A stretch of 64,000 bases of DNA from Anaerocolumna sp. AGMB13025. GTDB lineage: Bacteria; Bacillota; Clostridia; Lachnospirales; Lachnospiraceae. A program made the position numbers and the translations under genes. This document shows, one piece after another, positions 9,676 through 19,595 of this stretch; the first letter of the stretch is position 1, and each line of letters starts with the position of its first letter. The stretch is from contig NZ_CP121445.1 of the NCBI RefSeq assembly GCF_029689925.1, positions 5,378,501 to 5,442,500 of the forward strand, given 5' to 3'. The notes under the pieces are model-generated. The model had not been told where the DNA came from, made no database searches, and saw only the letters and a list, made by a program, of their open reading frames with translations.

Positions 9676-12243
9676 TTATTTCTTAACTGCTGCAACTGTC
9701 CAGGATACTGGATCATTTTCTATCGTTTTTACCCCAATAGGAATTAGATATATTGCTTCAAAATTATTTTCATTTAATTCTTGTATTATACTTTTTTCAG
9801 TCCAGAAAACATCATAGATATTAAAGTCATCCCAATTACCTTGTTCTCTATTTTTCATAGCATATTTTATATTGGGTGCATCAAAAATAAGGATACCATT
9901 TTTATTTAGATTATTCCATAACCTTTTATATAATATTTTACGTTGCTTATAATCAAAATGTCTAATATATCGAAATGTTGTGATGACATCATATTGATTC
10001 GCTATATCATCTGTAAAATAATCACATATCTCAGTTTTTAGTTCCCCAATTTTTCCATAACGTTCCTTTACAATATCTAGCATTGCCATTGAGCTATCTA
10101 TGGAGGTACATTCACCATATTTTATAATTTCCTGTACTATCCTTCCATCTCCTGAAGCTATATCTAATATTTTCAAATGATTATCATGAAATTTTGCTTT
10201 AATTAATAAACCTATAGAAGCACGCTCAAAAGCATCAAAATAGTTAGTAGGATATTGTAAAAATCTATCGTCATTATAATTATTTGCAACATCTTTATTT
10301 TGATAATATTCTTTAATAGCTGAATGACCTTTAACAAGATATTTATCCTTTTTTACTAAATGATAGTTCCATTCATCTAGTGTCACAAAATTTTTAGGAT
10401 AATAGTCCATAAGTGTATTTTCAATGATTGAAACAATTTGTCTAGAATCTAAAATTTCTTTTAGCCTCTTAACTTTATTATGCCCAATATAATTATTGTA
10501 ATTTGATATCAAAGTATTTATCCCTGAGACTATATTCATACTTGTTGGCTCACAAATTACTCCCATATCAAACCTATTGACAAGTTCAGAAATCCCAGCA
10601 ACATTTGTACACACAACTGGAATATTATTTAACATCGCCTCTACTCCGGATAAAGAACAGGCATGATTATAATCAACAGTTCGATATGGTACTATAATGC
10701 AGTCAATTTCTTGATAAAATAACTCCATATTATATTTTCCTATATAAATCTCACAATTATTGAGTTCTTCAAAAGCAGCAGAAACTTGAAGCAATTCATT
10801 TCTCCATAAAATTTTAAAGGTTACATCCGGTAATTTTCTCATAACTTCTAATAATAAATTCATTCCCCTATCATCAAACTGCTTTTCCTCCATGGGAGAT
10901 GAGGCAAAACCTACCACAAATGAACCTTGATGAATCTTTTTTCTCTCTTTATATGTAACTCTATTTGAATCAATTACAGGATAGGATAAAATAACATTTC
11001 TAAAACCATTTTCAAACATTACGTCATATGCATTTTGTGATTCAACAAGATATTGATGTACTCCAAAATCGTTACAATGCCTCAATTCTTCAATAATTCC
11101 TTCATCGAGCCCCTGTAGCGGATTTTGTCCAGTTAATTTTATAAGCGTGTGATTTTTTATTAGTACACCATCATAATTAAAAATAATATAGGGTGTACTT
11201 TCAATCAAAATTATTAACGAAGGTGCTAATTCACCCATGCATTTATTTATATTCTTCTTATCTACATAAATAATATGATCAGAATAATTAGGTTCTTCTG
11301 CAACATGTTCCAAAGACAAAATTTTAACATCATATTTACTTTCTCTTGACAATAATTGAAACAAATCATATGCTTCATTCTTTATAGCTTCAATTCCACT
11401 TTCTTCTCGAAAACGTAAACAATAAATAATTATTAAATCTTTCTTTAACATTGCACGTTTTGCTAACTTTTTTTGCATTGTTTCAATATAATATTCTGTA
11501 GCATTCCTTAGTTTATCAGTAACATCTTCATTGGTAGCTTTTTCTAGCTGCTGCACTCTATCCTGTAATTCAAAATCAATAATTCCATCAATAATAATGT
11601 TTCGTTTATCAAGTACTTCAAACCTAGAACCTGGTGATACTTGACTTTGAAAATAATCTAAAGATTTTTTATTGTAATCTATTTGAGTCAATAATTTAAA
11701 TGCAACTTCCTCAATTTCGTCATGCAATTTATGATCATTATTCTCTATTTGATACTCGAGTTCTTGTGTTATCGACTTTATCTTGTTGAATAGATTCTGA
11801 TTATTCTCATCTTGTTTTATCTGCATATTTTTTTCTAAGTTATCACATTTATTAATTAATTGATTAATAGTCTGTTCTTGCTTAGTAATAATATCCTTCA
11901 GAATTGTAAGTGAATTTACCGTTTTACCGTTAAAGTGGCTTTGACGATCAATCATTGGGAATAAAAACCACCCATAAAAGATTCTTACTAATTTACGTAA
12001 TAATTTTTTTATAAATATCGTAATTTTTTTACCCGACAATATCCAATATGCATTTTGATAAGAATGATCATTTGCTTCTCTAATGTTCTCATTAAGTATA
12101 TAATAAAGTCTGTCACTGTCTTTACTTTTTTTTTCATTATCTGAGCGAAAGTACATGTCATTATCATCATTTAGACCCATATTTTTTATTGCCATTTTTC
12201 GGATATTTATTTTTCTTTTTATTTCTTTCTCCAAATTATCCAT
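9676..12243 (-). CDS. Coiled-coil / GT4 / SAM-methyltransferase fusion protein
   Basis: 855 residues with three visible parts. Residues ~70-97 are a basic, aromatic amphipathic or re-entrant stretch and ~105-265 are heptad-like (Leu/Ile/Asn/Gln-rich) coiled coil. About 270-640 form a glycosyltransferase with a late GT-B signature (GVEAMLNNIPVVCTN). From residue 690 a class I methyltransferase begins with LKILDIASGDGRIVQEI. By analogy with WbdD/WsaE-type proteins, such fusions can cap the non-reducing end of an ABC-exported polymer and use a coiled coil to measure length. It lies immediately downstream of the Wzt-like ATPase with a glycan-binding domain, which fits that capping role, but this is inference. 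Confidence 0.8.
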   Translation of the reverse strand: MDNLEKEIKRKINIRKMAIKNMGLNDDNDMYFRSDNEKKSKDSDRLYYILNENIREANDHSYQNAYWILSGKKITIFIKKLLRKLVRIFYGWFLFPMIDRQSHFNGKTVNSLTILKDIITKQEQTINQLINKCDNLEKNMQIKQDENNQNLFNKIKSITQELEYQIENNDHKLHDEIEEVAFKLLTQIDYNKKSLDYFQSQVSPGSRFEVLDKRNIIIDGIIDFELQDRVQQLEKATNEDVTDKLRNATEYYIETMQKKLAKRAMLKKDLIIIYCLRFREESGIEAIKNEAYDLFQLLSRESKYDVKILSLEHVAEEPNYSDHIIYVDKKNINKCMGELAPSLIILIESTPYIIFNYDGVLIKNHTLIKLTGQNPLQGLDEGIIEELRHCNDFGVHQYLVESQNAYDVMFENGFRNVILSYPVIDSNRVTYKERKKIHQGSFVVGFASSPMEEKQFDDRGMNLLLEVMRKLPDVTFKILWRNELLQVSAAFEELNNCEIYIGKYNMELFYQEIDCIIVPYRTVDYNHACSLSGVEAMLNNIPVVCTNVAGISELVNRFDMGVICEPTSMNIVSGINTLISNYNNYIGHNKVKRLKEILDSRQIVSIIENTLMDYYPKNFVTLDEWNYHLVKKDKYLVKGHSAIKEYYQNKDVANNYNDDRFLQYPTNYFDAFERASIGLLIKAKFHDNHLKILDIASGDGRIVQEIIKYGECTSIDSSMAMLDIVKERYGKIGELKTEICDYFTDDIANQYDVITTFRYIRHFDYKQRKILYKRLWNNLNKNGILIFDAPNIKYAMKNREQGNWDDFNIYDVFWTEKSIIQELNENNFEAIYLIPIGVKTIENDPVSWTVAAVKK

Positions 12244-12256
12244 AATAATCTCCCAT

Positions 12257-13561
12257 TTATTCTATATCAACGTCTGACTTAAACTCCCAATAATGATCTA
12301 AATGAACAATTCCTTCCTCATAAATGGAGTTATATATAACAAACTGTGCCGCATGACTTATATAATCATATGCGAACATTTCTTGAGACCGTATTGCTAT
12401 ATCTAATATATATTCCCCCGCAATCAAATTAAATTTTTCGAAATGGCAATAAAAAAATCCTTGTTCATATAACTGAACCTTTACATGTTCATTCTGAGTA
12501 TTAGTTCCAAAACTATTGATATTATCATTTCGATATAATTTTAACCCAATGATAGGTTGATCAAGATAATGTGGTTTTGCTTTATAGCTTATCCTTAAAG
12601 TGACTGGTTCGCCAGTTTTAAATCGTGTATCTGATTTACCATCCTTATGTAGCAATTCAACCTGTACGATTTTAGCAATTTGATCCTTATTTATCGAATC
12701 GACAATATCATCGTTTTTTGCTACACTCGTTATGAGTTGTTCTTTTTGATCATTCATTGCATTATTCGATTGAATACCATCATTTTTAACTTCTAAATCA
12801 ACTGTTTTTTGAAATCCCTTATTTTGTTCTCCCATATAATCTAGATATTGATAAACAATGTCGCTAGGGGATCCTTCTTTATATATCTCACCTTTATTAA
12901 TCCAAATACATCGATTGCAAATTTGTTCAATTTGTGTCATGGAATGCGAAACTATAACAATTGTAGTTCCTCTGCTTTTTATTTCCCTTAGTTTGTTTAA
13001 ACATTTTGCCTGAAAATTGGCATCACCAACTGCTAATATTTCATCAATCAGAAGGACATCCGCGTCCACATTAATAGCAATAGAAAAAGCTAAACGCATA
13101 TACATTCCTGAAGAGTATGTTCTAACTGGGTTATCTAAGAATTCTTCTAGCTCTGAAAACTCAATTATATCATTAATACGAGAATCAATTTCCTTTCTTG
13201 TCAATCCAAATATTGAAGCATTAGTGTATATATTCTCCCTACCGCTCATATCTGGATGAAAACCTGCTCCTAATTCAATTAAGCTGGAAACCCTGCCTTT
13301 AATTTCAATCGTACCATCATCCGGATACATTATTCTAGTAAGAAGCTTTAAAGTAGTACTTTTTCCACAACCATTATGACCAATTATGCCAATCGCTTCT
13401 CCCTTTTTAACCTCAAAACTTATACCATTTAACACCCATCTAACTTCATATCGATTTCTATTTTTAAAAAGTACTTTTTCTTTTAAGCTACTTCCTTTAT
13501 CAAAATAGACTTTAAACTTTTTTTTAACATTTTTAACTTCAACTGCATTCTCATTTTTCAT
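12257..13561 (-). CDS. wzt: ABC exporter ATPase with C-terminal Wzt-like glycan-binding domain
   Basis: About 434 residues. Walker A is GHNGCGKSTT (61-70), the ABC signature is YSSGMYMRLAFSI and Walker B is DVLLIDEILAVGD. After the ATPase (to ~245) there is a linker and a ~140-residue beta-rich C-terminal domain like that of O-antigen Wzt proteins, which bind the capped polymer end. The frame is open to a TTG at 13579, but ATG 13561 is preferred: GGAGG sits seven bases upstream and the permease stop codon ends one base before it. It energises export of the undecaprenol-linked polysaccharide with the adjacent permease. Confidence 0.92.
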   Translation of the reverse strand: MKNENAVEVKNVKKKFKVYFDKGSSLKEKVLFKNRNRYEVRWVLNGISFEVKKGEAIGIIGHNGCGKSTTLKLLTRIMYPDDGTIEIKGRVSSLIELGAGFHPDMSGRENIYTNASIFGLTRKEIDSRINDIIEFSELEEFLDNPVRTYSSGMYMRLAFSIAINVDADVLLIDEILAVGDANFQAKCLNKLREIKSRGTTIVIVSHSMTQIEQICNRCIWINKGEIYKEGSPSDIVYQYLDYMGEQNKGFQKTVDLEVKNDGIQSNNAMNDQKEQLITSVAKNDDIVDSINKDQIAKIVQVELLHKDGKSDTRFKTGEPVTLRISYKAKPHYLDQPIIGLKLYRNDNINSFGTNTQNEHVKVQLYEQGFFYCHFEKFNLIAGEYILDIAIRSQEMFAYDYISHAAQFVIYNSIYEEGIVHLDHYWEFKSDVDIE

Positions 13562-13562
13562 A

Positions 13563-14339
13563 TTATAGTTCCTCCGCAAAATGCCTTTTTAATTTCGAAA
13601 ACAAAAAACATCCCAAAATCAAAACAAAAAGACCCAGTAAAAATGCATGTACTAAAGTACCTAGTTGAGGCGAATGTTTATAATACAGTATATCACGATA
13701 TGCAATTATAATTGGATTCATTGGATTCAAGTTATAGAAAGGCATTATTTCTTTTGGAACTTGTTCTACCGAATAAACTATAGGTGTCATATACATCCAA
13801 GCCATGCTTACGATACTCAAAATGTATTCCAAGTCTCTGAAATAAACTGTTAATGCAGACATAAGCATAGTAGTCCCTAACGCAAGAACAAATTCCACTG
13901 AAATTATTATCGGCAAATATAAGACAGCTATAACATTAATTCCAGTCCCTGAAATAATAATAACTATAAAAATAACTATAAATGTAAGTAACATATTAAT
14001 TAATTGACTTATTACATATGAAAGTGGTAATACTTCACGAGGAAAATATATCTTCTTTACCATATCTTGTTGAGCCCATATACAACTTGCTCCTCCAGTC
14101 AAACAAGTACTAAAAAAAAGCCAGGGAACAAGAGCAACAAAAAGAAACAAGTAAAATTTATCTATGTCAGTTTTTATAATTACAGAAAATACGAGAGTAT
14201 AAACTATCAACTGTAGCAACGGATTTATGAAAGTCCATAGAAATCCCAATGCTGACCCCTTGTATCGTCCTCGTAAATCCCTTTTTACAAGGCTAAATAT
14301 CATTTGCCTATATCCATATAATTCTTTAATTGTATTCAT
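13563..14339 (-). CDS. wzm: ABC-2 polysaccharide export permease (Wzm/TagG type)
   Basis: 258 residues with six membrane segments. The N-terminus LVKRDLRGRYKGSALGFLWTFINPL is the conserved amphipathic interface-helix region of the O-antigen/teichoic-acid exporter family, and the ~AWMYMTPIVYSVEQVP stretch is also typical. It pairs with the ATPase encoded one base downstream and should move the finished glycan-lipid across the membrane. AAAGG precedes the ATG. A second pair of the same families sits at 21597-23139, with different sequence, so the locus has two dedicated exporters. Confidence 0.92.
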   Translation of the reverse strand: MNTIKELYGYRQMIFSLVKRDLRGRYKGSALGFLWTFINPLLQLIVYTLVFSVIIKTDIDKFYLFLFVALVPWLFFSTCLTGGASCIWAQQDMVKKIYFPREVLPLSYVISQLINMLLTFIVIFIVIIISGTGINVIAVLYLPIIISVEFVLALGTTMLMSALTVYFRDLEYILSIVSMAWMYMTPIVYSVEQVPKEIMPFYNLNPMNPIIIAYRDILYYKHSPQLGTLVHAFLLGLFVLILGCFLFSKLKRHFAEEL

Positions 14340-14354
14340 AAAATTACCTTTCTT

Positions 14355-15503
14355 TCATTCAAGTAAAGAATAATAAATCTCCATCAATCGATTTACTGAT
14401 TGGTTCCATGAAAACTTTTTTACTCGCTGTAGTCCTTTTTCAATAAGATTCTTTCGTAGTAATTCATCGTTTAATAAATTTTCTATTGTACTTGCTAACT
14501 CTTCTATTGAATATGGATTAACCAATAGACCTGCATCTCCTACTATTTCCGGTAACGATGCTGTGTTTGATGCTATAACAGGGGTACCACAAGCCATTGC
14601 CTCTAATGGTGGGAGACCAAATCCTTCATAAATAGATGGGAATACAAAAATTCTAGCACCATTTAAAAGCTTAGGTATATCTCCATCTTCTATATAATCC
14701 GTAAAAATAATATATTCATTTAATTTATATAATTCTATCGTATTAAATATTGTGTCATACATCCAACCTTTTTTTCCGGCTAATACCAATTTAGGCAACA
14801 CAATACCCTTTCTTTTTAATTGAAAGTAAGCCTCTATAAGTCTTACGATATTTTTTCTAGGTTCTAATGTACCTAGATATAATATATACTCACCTTGAAT
14901 AGCATATTTTTCCTTAACTTTTCCTACTTCTTCTTCAGAATAGCTAGTATGATAAATTGATAAATCGACACCACATGGCATAATGGAAATTTTATTTTCC
15001 GGCACTTGTAAATACTTAATTATTTCATTTTTACTGAACTGTGAAATTGTAATAATATGATTTGCCCTTTTACAAGTCTTTTCCAAATTATAATCCAACA
15101 TCTTCAATGTCTTTTTACTCATAGTTTCTGGAAAGGCTTTATATACCATATCGTATATAAATGTTACTGCTTTGCCACTTACCCCGGGTGGAATGTCATA
15201 ATTAAAAAATTGTGTGATTTCGTAGCTTCTACCAAAAAATAATGTATAAGGAATTGAAATGTTATTCCATATTTTACGATATATTACATTATGAAACCAT
15301 CCACATTTATGCACTTTATAGCCTAGTTTATTATAATTTTGAACTATCTCTTCTTTTTCACTACTATTCCGTATTGAAAAATAATTCAAATAATATTCAT
15401 TGTCATATTCTTTTATTATATTTCTTATTACATAGTCGGCTGTCCTACCAATACCTGTTTTTTGTTTTTCAAATAATAACTGTGCATCAAATGCAATTTT
15501 CAA
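14355..15503 (-). CDS. GT4 glycosyltransferase (MtfB/WbaZ-like), paralogue of next gene
   Basis: 382 residues, translation starting at TTG 15503 with AGAGGAAG seven bases upstream. It begins [20 protein letters not shown], a start shared with mannosyltransferase-B-type enzymes, has [11 protein letters not shown] at the donor-domain entrance and the EX7E region [20 protein letters not shown]. It is strongly similar along its whole length to the protein encoded at 15520-16671, so the two arose by tandem duplication and probably add successive, similar residues of the repeat unit. Confidence 0.9.
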   Translation of the reverse strand: MKIAFDAQLLFEKQKTGIGRTADYVIRNIIKEYDNEYYLNYFSIRNSSEKEEIVQNYNKLGYKVHKCGWFHNVIYRKIWNNISIPYTLFFGRSYEITQFFNYDIPPGVSGKAVTFIYDMVYKAFPETMSKKTLKMLDYNLEKTCKRANHIITISQFSKNEIIKYLQVPENKISIMPCGVDLSIYHTSYSEEEVGKVKEKYAIQGEYILYLGTLEPRKNIVRLIEAYFQLKRKGIVLPKLVLAGKKGWMYDTIFNTIELYKLNEYIIFTDYIEDGDIPKLLNGARIFVFPSIYEGFGLPPLEAMACGTPVIASNTASLPEIVGDAGLLVNPYSIEELASTIENLLNDELLRKNLIEKGLQRVKKFSWNQSVNRLMEIYYSLLE

Positions 15504-15519
15504 TTTAAATCTTCCTCTC

Positions 15520-16671
15520 TTATTTGCCTAAATTATTTTGTATAACCTTATGAAAAACTTCAGTAGACACATCCCAAGAAAAATTTTTTGACCTTACTAA
15601 TCCTTTATTAGATAATTCCATCCTCAACTCTTTACTATTAATAAGTTTCTCCATACCATCCTTTATACTATCTACAGAAAAAGGATCCACCAAAACCCCC
15701 GCATCTCCAACAACTTCCGGAAGTGATGAGGTGTTAGAAGTCAATACTGGAGTACCACAAGCCATAGCTTCAAGTGGTGGCATACCAAATCCTTCATATA
15801 TAGAAGGGAAAAGAAACACCATTGCCCCTTTAATAAGTATTGGTGCATCTTCTGCATCCACATATCCAGTAAATATAATATCACTCATTAAATTAAGTGA
15901 ATTAACAATTTCAAAAATTTCATCATACATCCAGCCTTTTCTCCCTGCTAATACTAACTTAGGTGTATCGGATATTTTTTGCTTTAATTGAGCATAGGCT
16001 TTTAATAGTCTTACAATATTCTTTCTGGGTTCTAGTGTCCCTAAGTAAAGTAAATACACTCCCTGTATCCTATATTTTTTACATACTCTATCGATATCTT
16101 CATCTGTATATTTTTCATGATATAAAGTTGTATCAACACCACAGGGCATTATCGTTATTTTATCCTCAGGTATATTTAGATATTTTATTATTTCTTTTTT
16201 GCTGAATTCGGATATAGTAAGAATATGATCTGCCCTGCGACATGATTTCTTTAATGCTATCTCTAATAACCGTCTCGTCCTTTTTCGCACAGTTTCGGGA
16301 TATGCCTTATATGCCATATCATAAACAATGGCTATTTTTTTGCCCTTTACTCCTGGTGGTATTACATAATTAAAGAATAAGGTAACATCAGCTGGCTTTC
16401 TAAAGAAAAAAGAATAAGGCACATAAAAGAAGTTCCACATCATTCGATATAAAGTATGGTGGAACCATGTGCATTCATTTATTTGATATCCAAAAGTAGT
16501 ATATTTATGTACATTATCTAGTTGCTCTACCGTATAACCAAGAGAAAAATAATTCAGTTGATATGTATTTTCAAGATATTGGGGCATTCGCATTAATATA
16601 TTCTCTGCGCACCACCCTATTCCCGTTTTGTCACCTTTTATCAATAATTGAGCATCAAATGCGATTTTCAC
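15520..16671 (-). CDS. GT4 glycosyltransferase (MtfB/WbaZ-like), tandem paralogue
   Basis: 383 residues, GTG start at 16671 with GAGGAAA upstream. Shares with its neighbour the start KIAFDAQLL, the block [14 protein letters not shown] and the EX7E region [20 protein letters not shown]. The two genes are separated by only 16 bases. Base use here is slightly less AT-rich than in the downstream copy. A promoter-like sequence lies in the 118-base gap upstream (16722-16750), so this gene may begin a sub-operon. Confidence 0.9.
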   Translation of the reverse strand: MKIAFDAQLLIKGDKTGIGWCAENILMRMPQYLENTYQLNYFSLGYTVEQLDNVHKYTTFGYQINECTWFHHTLYRMMWNFFYVPYSFFFRKPADVTLFFNYVIPPGVKGKKIAIVYDMAYKAYPETVRKRTRRLLEIALKKSCRRADHILTISEFSKKEIIKYLNIPEDKITIMPCGVDTTLYHEKYTDEDIDRVCKKYRIQGVYLLYLGTLEPRKNIVRLLKAYAQLKQKISDTPKLVLAGRKGWMYDEIFEIVNSLNLMSDIIFTGYVDAEDAPILIKGAMVFLFPSIYEGFGMPPLEAMACGTPVLTSNTSSLPEVVGDAGVLVDPFSVDSIKDGMEKLINSKELRMELSNKGLVRSKNFSWDVSTEVFHKVIQNNLGK

Positions 16672-16721
16672 AGAGTTTCCTCATTTCCACTTAAACGAAA
16701 TATAGTAATATATAATTAACA

Positions 16722-16750
16722 ATTATAACTTACTTATATCGTATATACAA
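16722..16750 (-). promoter_or_regulatory. Candidate internal sigma-A promoter of the glycan operon
   Basis: On the minus strand TTGTAT (16745-16750), a 17-base spacer and TATAAT (16722-16727) lie ~50 bases before the GTG of the MtfB-like gene. The spacing is ideal and the -10 is consensus, but the DNA here is very AT-rich, so chance matches are possible. Confidence 0.45.
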
Positions 16751-16789
16751 TATTAAATATGATATTTTCCAATAATCCTCTACTTTTAT

Positions 16790-17902
16790 CTATAAATTCT
16801 GATAAAGCTTAAGAACATTCTTTAGCATACTCTCCATTTGAAAACATTCTTTCATACGTTCTCTTGCTTTTCTTCCCATCTCAATTCTTTCTTCTTCATG
16901 TAATGCCATCCATTGAATCGCATCCGCCAGTGCTTGTACATCATTCGGCGGCACGGTTAATCCAGTAACATGATCTATACTTACATAAGGAACCCCGCTT
17001 GGAAGATTCGTATTAATCACAGGCTTACCATATGCCATTGCTTCTATTTGCACTAATCCAAAGGCCTCGCTTTTGAGTATTGATGGTAAAACGAATACAT
17101 CGCATTCTTCAAATGCTTTATTTAGTTCATTATCGCCTATATTGCCAAGAAAATGTACTCTATTTTGTATACCAAGTTTAATCACATCTTCTTTTAATTT
17201 TGGCTCTAATTCACCGCTGCCAACCATGTTCAATTCAATTCCGTCTACTTTACTAATGGCTCTTAATAGTACTTCACAGCCTTTATAATAGACAAATCGC
17301 CCAACAAATAACAGTTTTAATTGTTTCTTATGTGTCGGAACAGCATTTTTATAATACTGAGTTCCTCTGTCTTCAATTAATAAATCAACACCGTATGGTA
17401 TTATAATGCACTTATCTTTGTACTTTGACAGATAATCAGAACCATCAATGTGTCCCTGCGTAGCAACTATAATAGCATCAGCTCTTTTTAAAAACTTATC
17501 CATTAATGGACGATAAACATACATCAGTTTCTTTTGTCTCACAATATCACTATGCCACCAGATTACTACTTTGCCTTTATACCCAGATAATATACAAGCT
17601 AAATCACCAAGTGGGAAAGGCATATGAAAGTGAAGTATGTCTTTATCCATAGACATCTTTCTTAACTTTCTTAAAAAAATAAAGGATATCGGCATAGATA
17701 AAAATACCCCATAACTGCCTGCACGGGTGACCTTTACTCCATTAATATCCTCTACAATAGTTTTACCTCGTTCCTGACACACCAACACTTCCATGTCAGT
17801 CTTATCTTGTAAACCTTCTGCTACCTGTTGTACAATACGTTCAATTCCACCAGTAACAGGGTAATATAATTTATTTATCTGCAATATTTTTAATTTATCC
17901 AT
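16790..17902 (-). CDS. GT4 glycosyltransferase
   Basis: 370 residues of GT-B fold. KILQINKLYYPVTGGIERIVQQVAEG near the N-terminus is the GT4 acceptor loop, LLFVGRFVYYKGCEVL opens the donor domain and SEAFGLVQIEAMAYGKPVINTN is the EX7E region. The frame is open to 17932, but ATG 17902 is chosen because GGAG lies six bases before it and the first ten codons of the longer form are unlike the family. It lies 51 bases from the SDR gene upstream. It probably adds the first or second sugar after the initiating transferase, judging by position only. Confidence 0.9.
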   Translation of the reverse strand: MDKLKILQINKLYYPVTGGIERIVQQVAEGLQDKTDMEVLVCQERGKTIVEDINGVKVTRAGSYGVFLSMPISFIFLRKLRKMSMDKDILHFHMPFPLGDLACILSGYKGKVVIWWHSDIVRQKKLMYVYRPLMDKFLKRADAIIVATQGHIDGSDYLSKYKDKCIIIPYGVDLLIEDRGTQYYKNAVPTHKKQLKLLFVGRFVYYKGCEVLLRAISKVDGIELNMVGSGELEPKLKEDVIKLGIQNRVHFLGNIGDNELNKAFEECDVFVLPSILKSEAFGLVQIEAMAYGKPVINTNLPSGVPYVSIDHVTGLTVPPNDVQALADAIQWMALHEEERIEMGRKARERMKECFQMESMLKNVLKLYQNL

Positions 17903-17953
17903 TACTTGCTCCATACAAAGGCATAAATCCATAATCAGAAATTGATTATTATT

Positions 17954-18748
17954 CTACACCAAAGATTTATCATAATATAAATCACCGAACATTTTTTTTA
18001 ATACACTAATATTGTTCTTAATGAAAAAACCTATCATAGCATTAAAATAAGGTGTCAATTTAGTCCTTTTACCCATCTCTTTACGTATTTTGACTATTAC
18101 CTCACATGTATCCGCATAATCACCATCTTGAGGATGATAGATTCCGTTACTTTCATTTCTAATTAATTCTACCAGATATTTCGATAAGTTATCAATATAT
18201 AACATGCTTCGCTTATTGTGATACTCTGGAAATACCGGAGTGTATCTCGCTAGTTTAACCAGTTTTTCATAATTTCCTTTGCAGCCATCCCCATAAACCA
18301 TTGGAGGACGTACAATTGCAATCCGATATTTTTCATCTTGCAGCTTTAGTATTTCACTTTCAGCTAATAATTTTGACTTCCCGTAAAAAGTGACTGGTCT
18401 AGGTTTAGTTTCTTTTGTAATGCACTCGTAGGAAGGACCAAACACTGCAGCAGTACTCATGAAAATAAATTGATTTATTTGACTTTCTTTCGCCTTCCTG
18501 GCAGCTTCTAAGGCAAGTTTATGATTTACATCATAATAAAGTGCCTCCATACCTTTTGTTTCCTTTTTATGTACAATGGCTGCAAGATGCAAAATAACAT
18601 CATAGCAAGTAAAATCCACCATCCTCCATGAACCATCGAATGCACTTACTAAGTCAACTGTTAGTTCATACTCACATTCCTGCAAGACATACTCCCTAAA
18701 CTTTCGGCCGATATAACTATTGGCTCCGATTACAAGTACTTTCTTCAT
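17954..18748 (-). CDS. NAD-dependent epimerase/dehydratase (SDR)
   Basis: 264 residues. MKKVLVIGANSYIGRKF carries the GxNxxIG variant of the extended-SDR dinucleotide motif, MSTAAVFGP is the active-site strand, and FYGKSKLLAE the YxxxK pair. The start overlaps the stop of the sugar-transferase gene by four bases (ATGA), so the two are translationally coupled. Pairs of a PglC/WbaP-like transferase with such a short SDR are common at the start of glycan loci, where the SDR prepares or reduces the first nucleotide sugar. The substrate is not readable. Confidence 0.85.
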   Translation of the reverse strand: MKKVLVIGANSYIGRKFREYVLQECEYELTVDLVSAFDGSWRMVDFTCYDVILHLAAIVHKKETKGMEALYYDVNHKLALEAARKAKESQINQFIFMSTAAVFGPSYECITKETKPRPVTFYGKSKLLAESEILKLQDEKYRIAIVRPPMVYGDGCKGNYEKLVKLARYTPVFPEYHNKRSMLYIDNLSKYLVELIRNESNGIYHPQDGDYADTCEVIVKIRKEMGKRTKLTPYFNAMIGFFIKNNISVLKKMFGDLYYDKSLV

Positions 18749-19350
18749 GAATTATTACTAACCTCCGTAGTACCTTCTTTCTGTCCATCGCGCCTTATTA
18801 CACAACCTACAGTTTTTATAATACATTTTATATCAAACATAAAACTTATCTTTTTTATGTATTCTCCATCCAGCTTTGCCTTTAATGGAATTGGCAGTTC
18901 ATCCCTGCCATTAATCTGTGCCCAGCCAGTTAAACCAGGTTTTACATCATTAGCACCGTATTTATCTCTTTCCTCTATTAAATCATACTGATTCCATAAA
19001 GCAGGTCTTGGTCCGACTATACTCATATCTCCCTTAATTATATTAAATAATTGGGGAAGTTCATCCAAGCTGGTTTTTCTTAGGATTTTTCCTATGACAG
19101 TTATGTATTTTTCAGGATTTTCAAGCAAATGCGTGGGCATATCACTTGGGGTATCAATTCTCATTGTTCTAAATTTTAGTATGTAGAATTCACTTTTATT
19201 CTTCCCTATTCTCTTTTGGCGGAAAAACACTGGTCCTTTAGACGTTAATTTAATAAATAGCATAAGAAGGAAAAATAACCATAAAAGCAATACAATCGCA
19301 ATAAGTGATAGCACAAAATCAATTATTCTTTTATAATATTTTATATACAT
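18745..19350 (-). CDS. Initiating undecaprenyl-phosphate sugar-phosphate transferase
   Basis: 201 residues, the length of the minimal PglC-type catalytic unit of the bacterial sugar transferase family. One N-terminal re-entrant/membrane helix (~9-32) is followed by FFRQKRIGKN, ILKFRTMR, LRKTSLDELPQLFNIIKGDMS and VGPRPAL, the catalytic DE and phosphate-binding signatures. It moves a sugar-1-phosphate from a nucleotide sugar to undecaprenyl phosphate at the inner membrane face, the first committed step. It is the first gene of the long minus-strand operon and has a consensus promoter directly upstream. Confidence 0.94.
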   Translation of the reverse strand: MYIKYYKRIIDFVLSLIAIVLLLWLFFLLMLFIKLTSKGPVFFRQKRIGKNKSEFYILKFRTMRIDTPSDMPTHLLENPEKYITVIGKILRKTSLDELPQLFNIIKGDMSIVGPRPALWNQYDLIEERDKYGANDVKPGLTGWAQINGRDELPIPLKAKLDGEYIKKISFMFDIKCIIKTVGCVIRRDGQKEGTTEVSNNS

Positions 19351-19369
19351 ATACGTCTACCACCTCACT

Positions 19370-19399
19370 TTGACATAGGACCACTTTTAAGTTTATTAT
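19370..19399 (+). promoter_or_regulatory. Candidate plus-strand promoter facing the Wzy/WaaL-like gene
   Basis: TTGACA (19370-19375), 18-base spacer, TATTAT (19394-19399) on the plus strand. Its -10 overlaps, on the opposite strand, the -10 of the promoter of the glycan operon. Transcription would run towards the ligase gene at 19596. Confidence 0.5.
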
Positions 19400-19423
19400 A
19401 GTTAATCTGTCCCCTTTATACAA
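19395..19423 (-). promoter_or_regulatory. Promoter of the main glycan operon
   Basis: On the minus strand TTGTAT (19418-19423), 17-base spacer, perfect TATAAT (19395-19400), about 45 bases before the ATG of the initiating transferase, whose Shine-Dalgarno AGGTGG follows. Confidence 0.7.
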
Positions 19424-19458
19424 GTTTTTTGTCGTATTTCATAATAAATAAATTTTAC

Positions 19459-19526
19459 CATACCACTATTCTATTGTATACATACCATTATTTTATTATA
19501 TAACATACCATTATTTTATTATATAA
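19459..19526. repeat. Three tandem 23-bp repeats between divergent glycan genes
   Basis: Units CATACCATTATTTTATTATATAA at 19481-19503 and 19504-19526 are identical; a third, 22-base unit at 19459-19480 differs at a few positions. They lie between the divergent promoters and the ligase gene. They may be regulator sites or only slipped AT-rich DNA. Confidence 0.85.
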
Positions 19527-19527
19527 C

Positions 19528-19556
19528 TTGTAAATACCATAAATTCATATTAGAAT
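19528..19556 (+). promoter_or_regulatory. Second candidate promoter of the Wzy/WaaL-like gene
   Basis: TTGTAA (19528-19533), 17-base spacer, TAGAAT (19551-19556), 40 bases before the ATG at 19596 and directly after the 23-bp repeats. Weaker hexamers than the upstream candidate but closer to the gene. Confidence 0.4.
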
Positions 19557-19595
19557 ATATAAATGATATGTATTATATTAAATAAGGAGATAACT

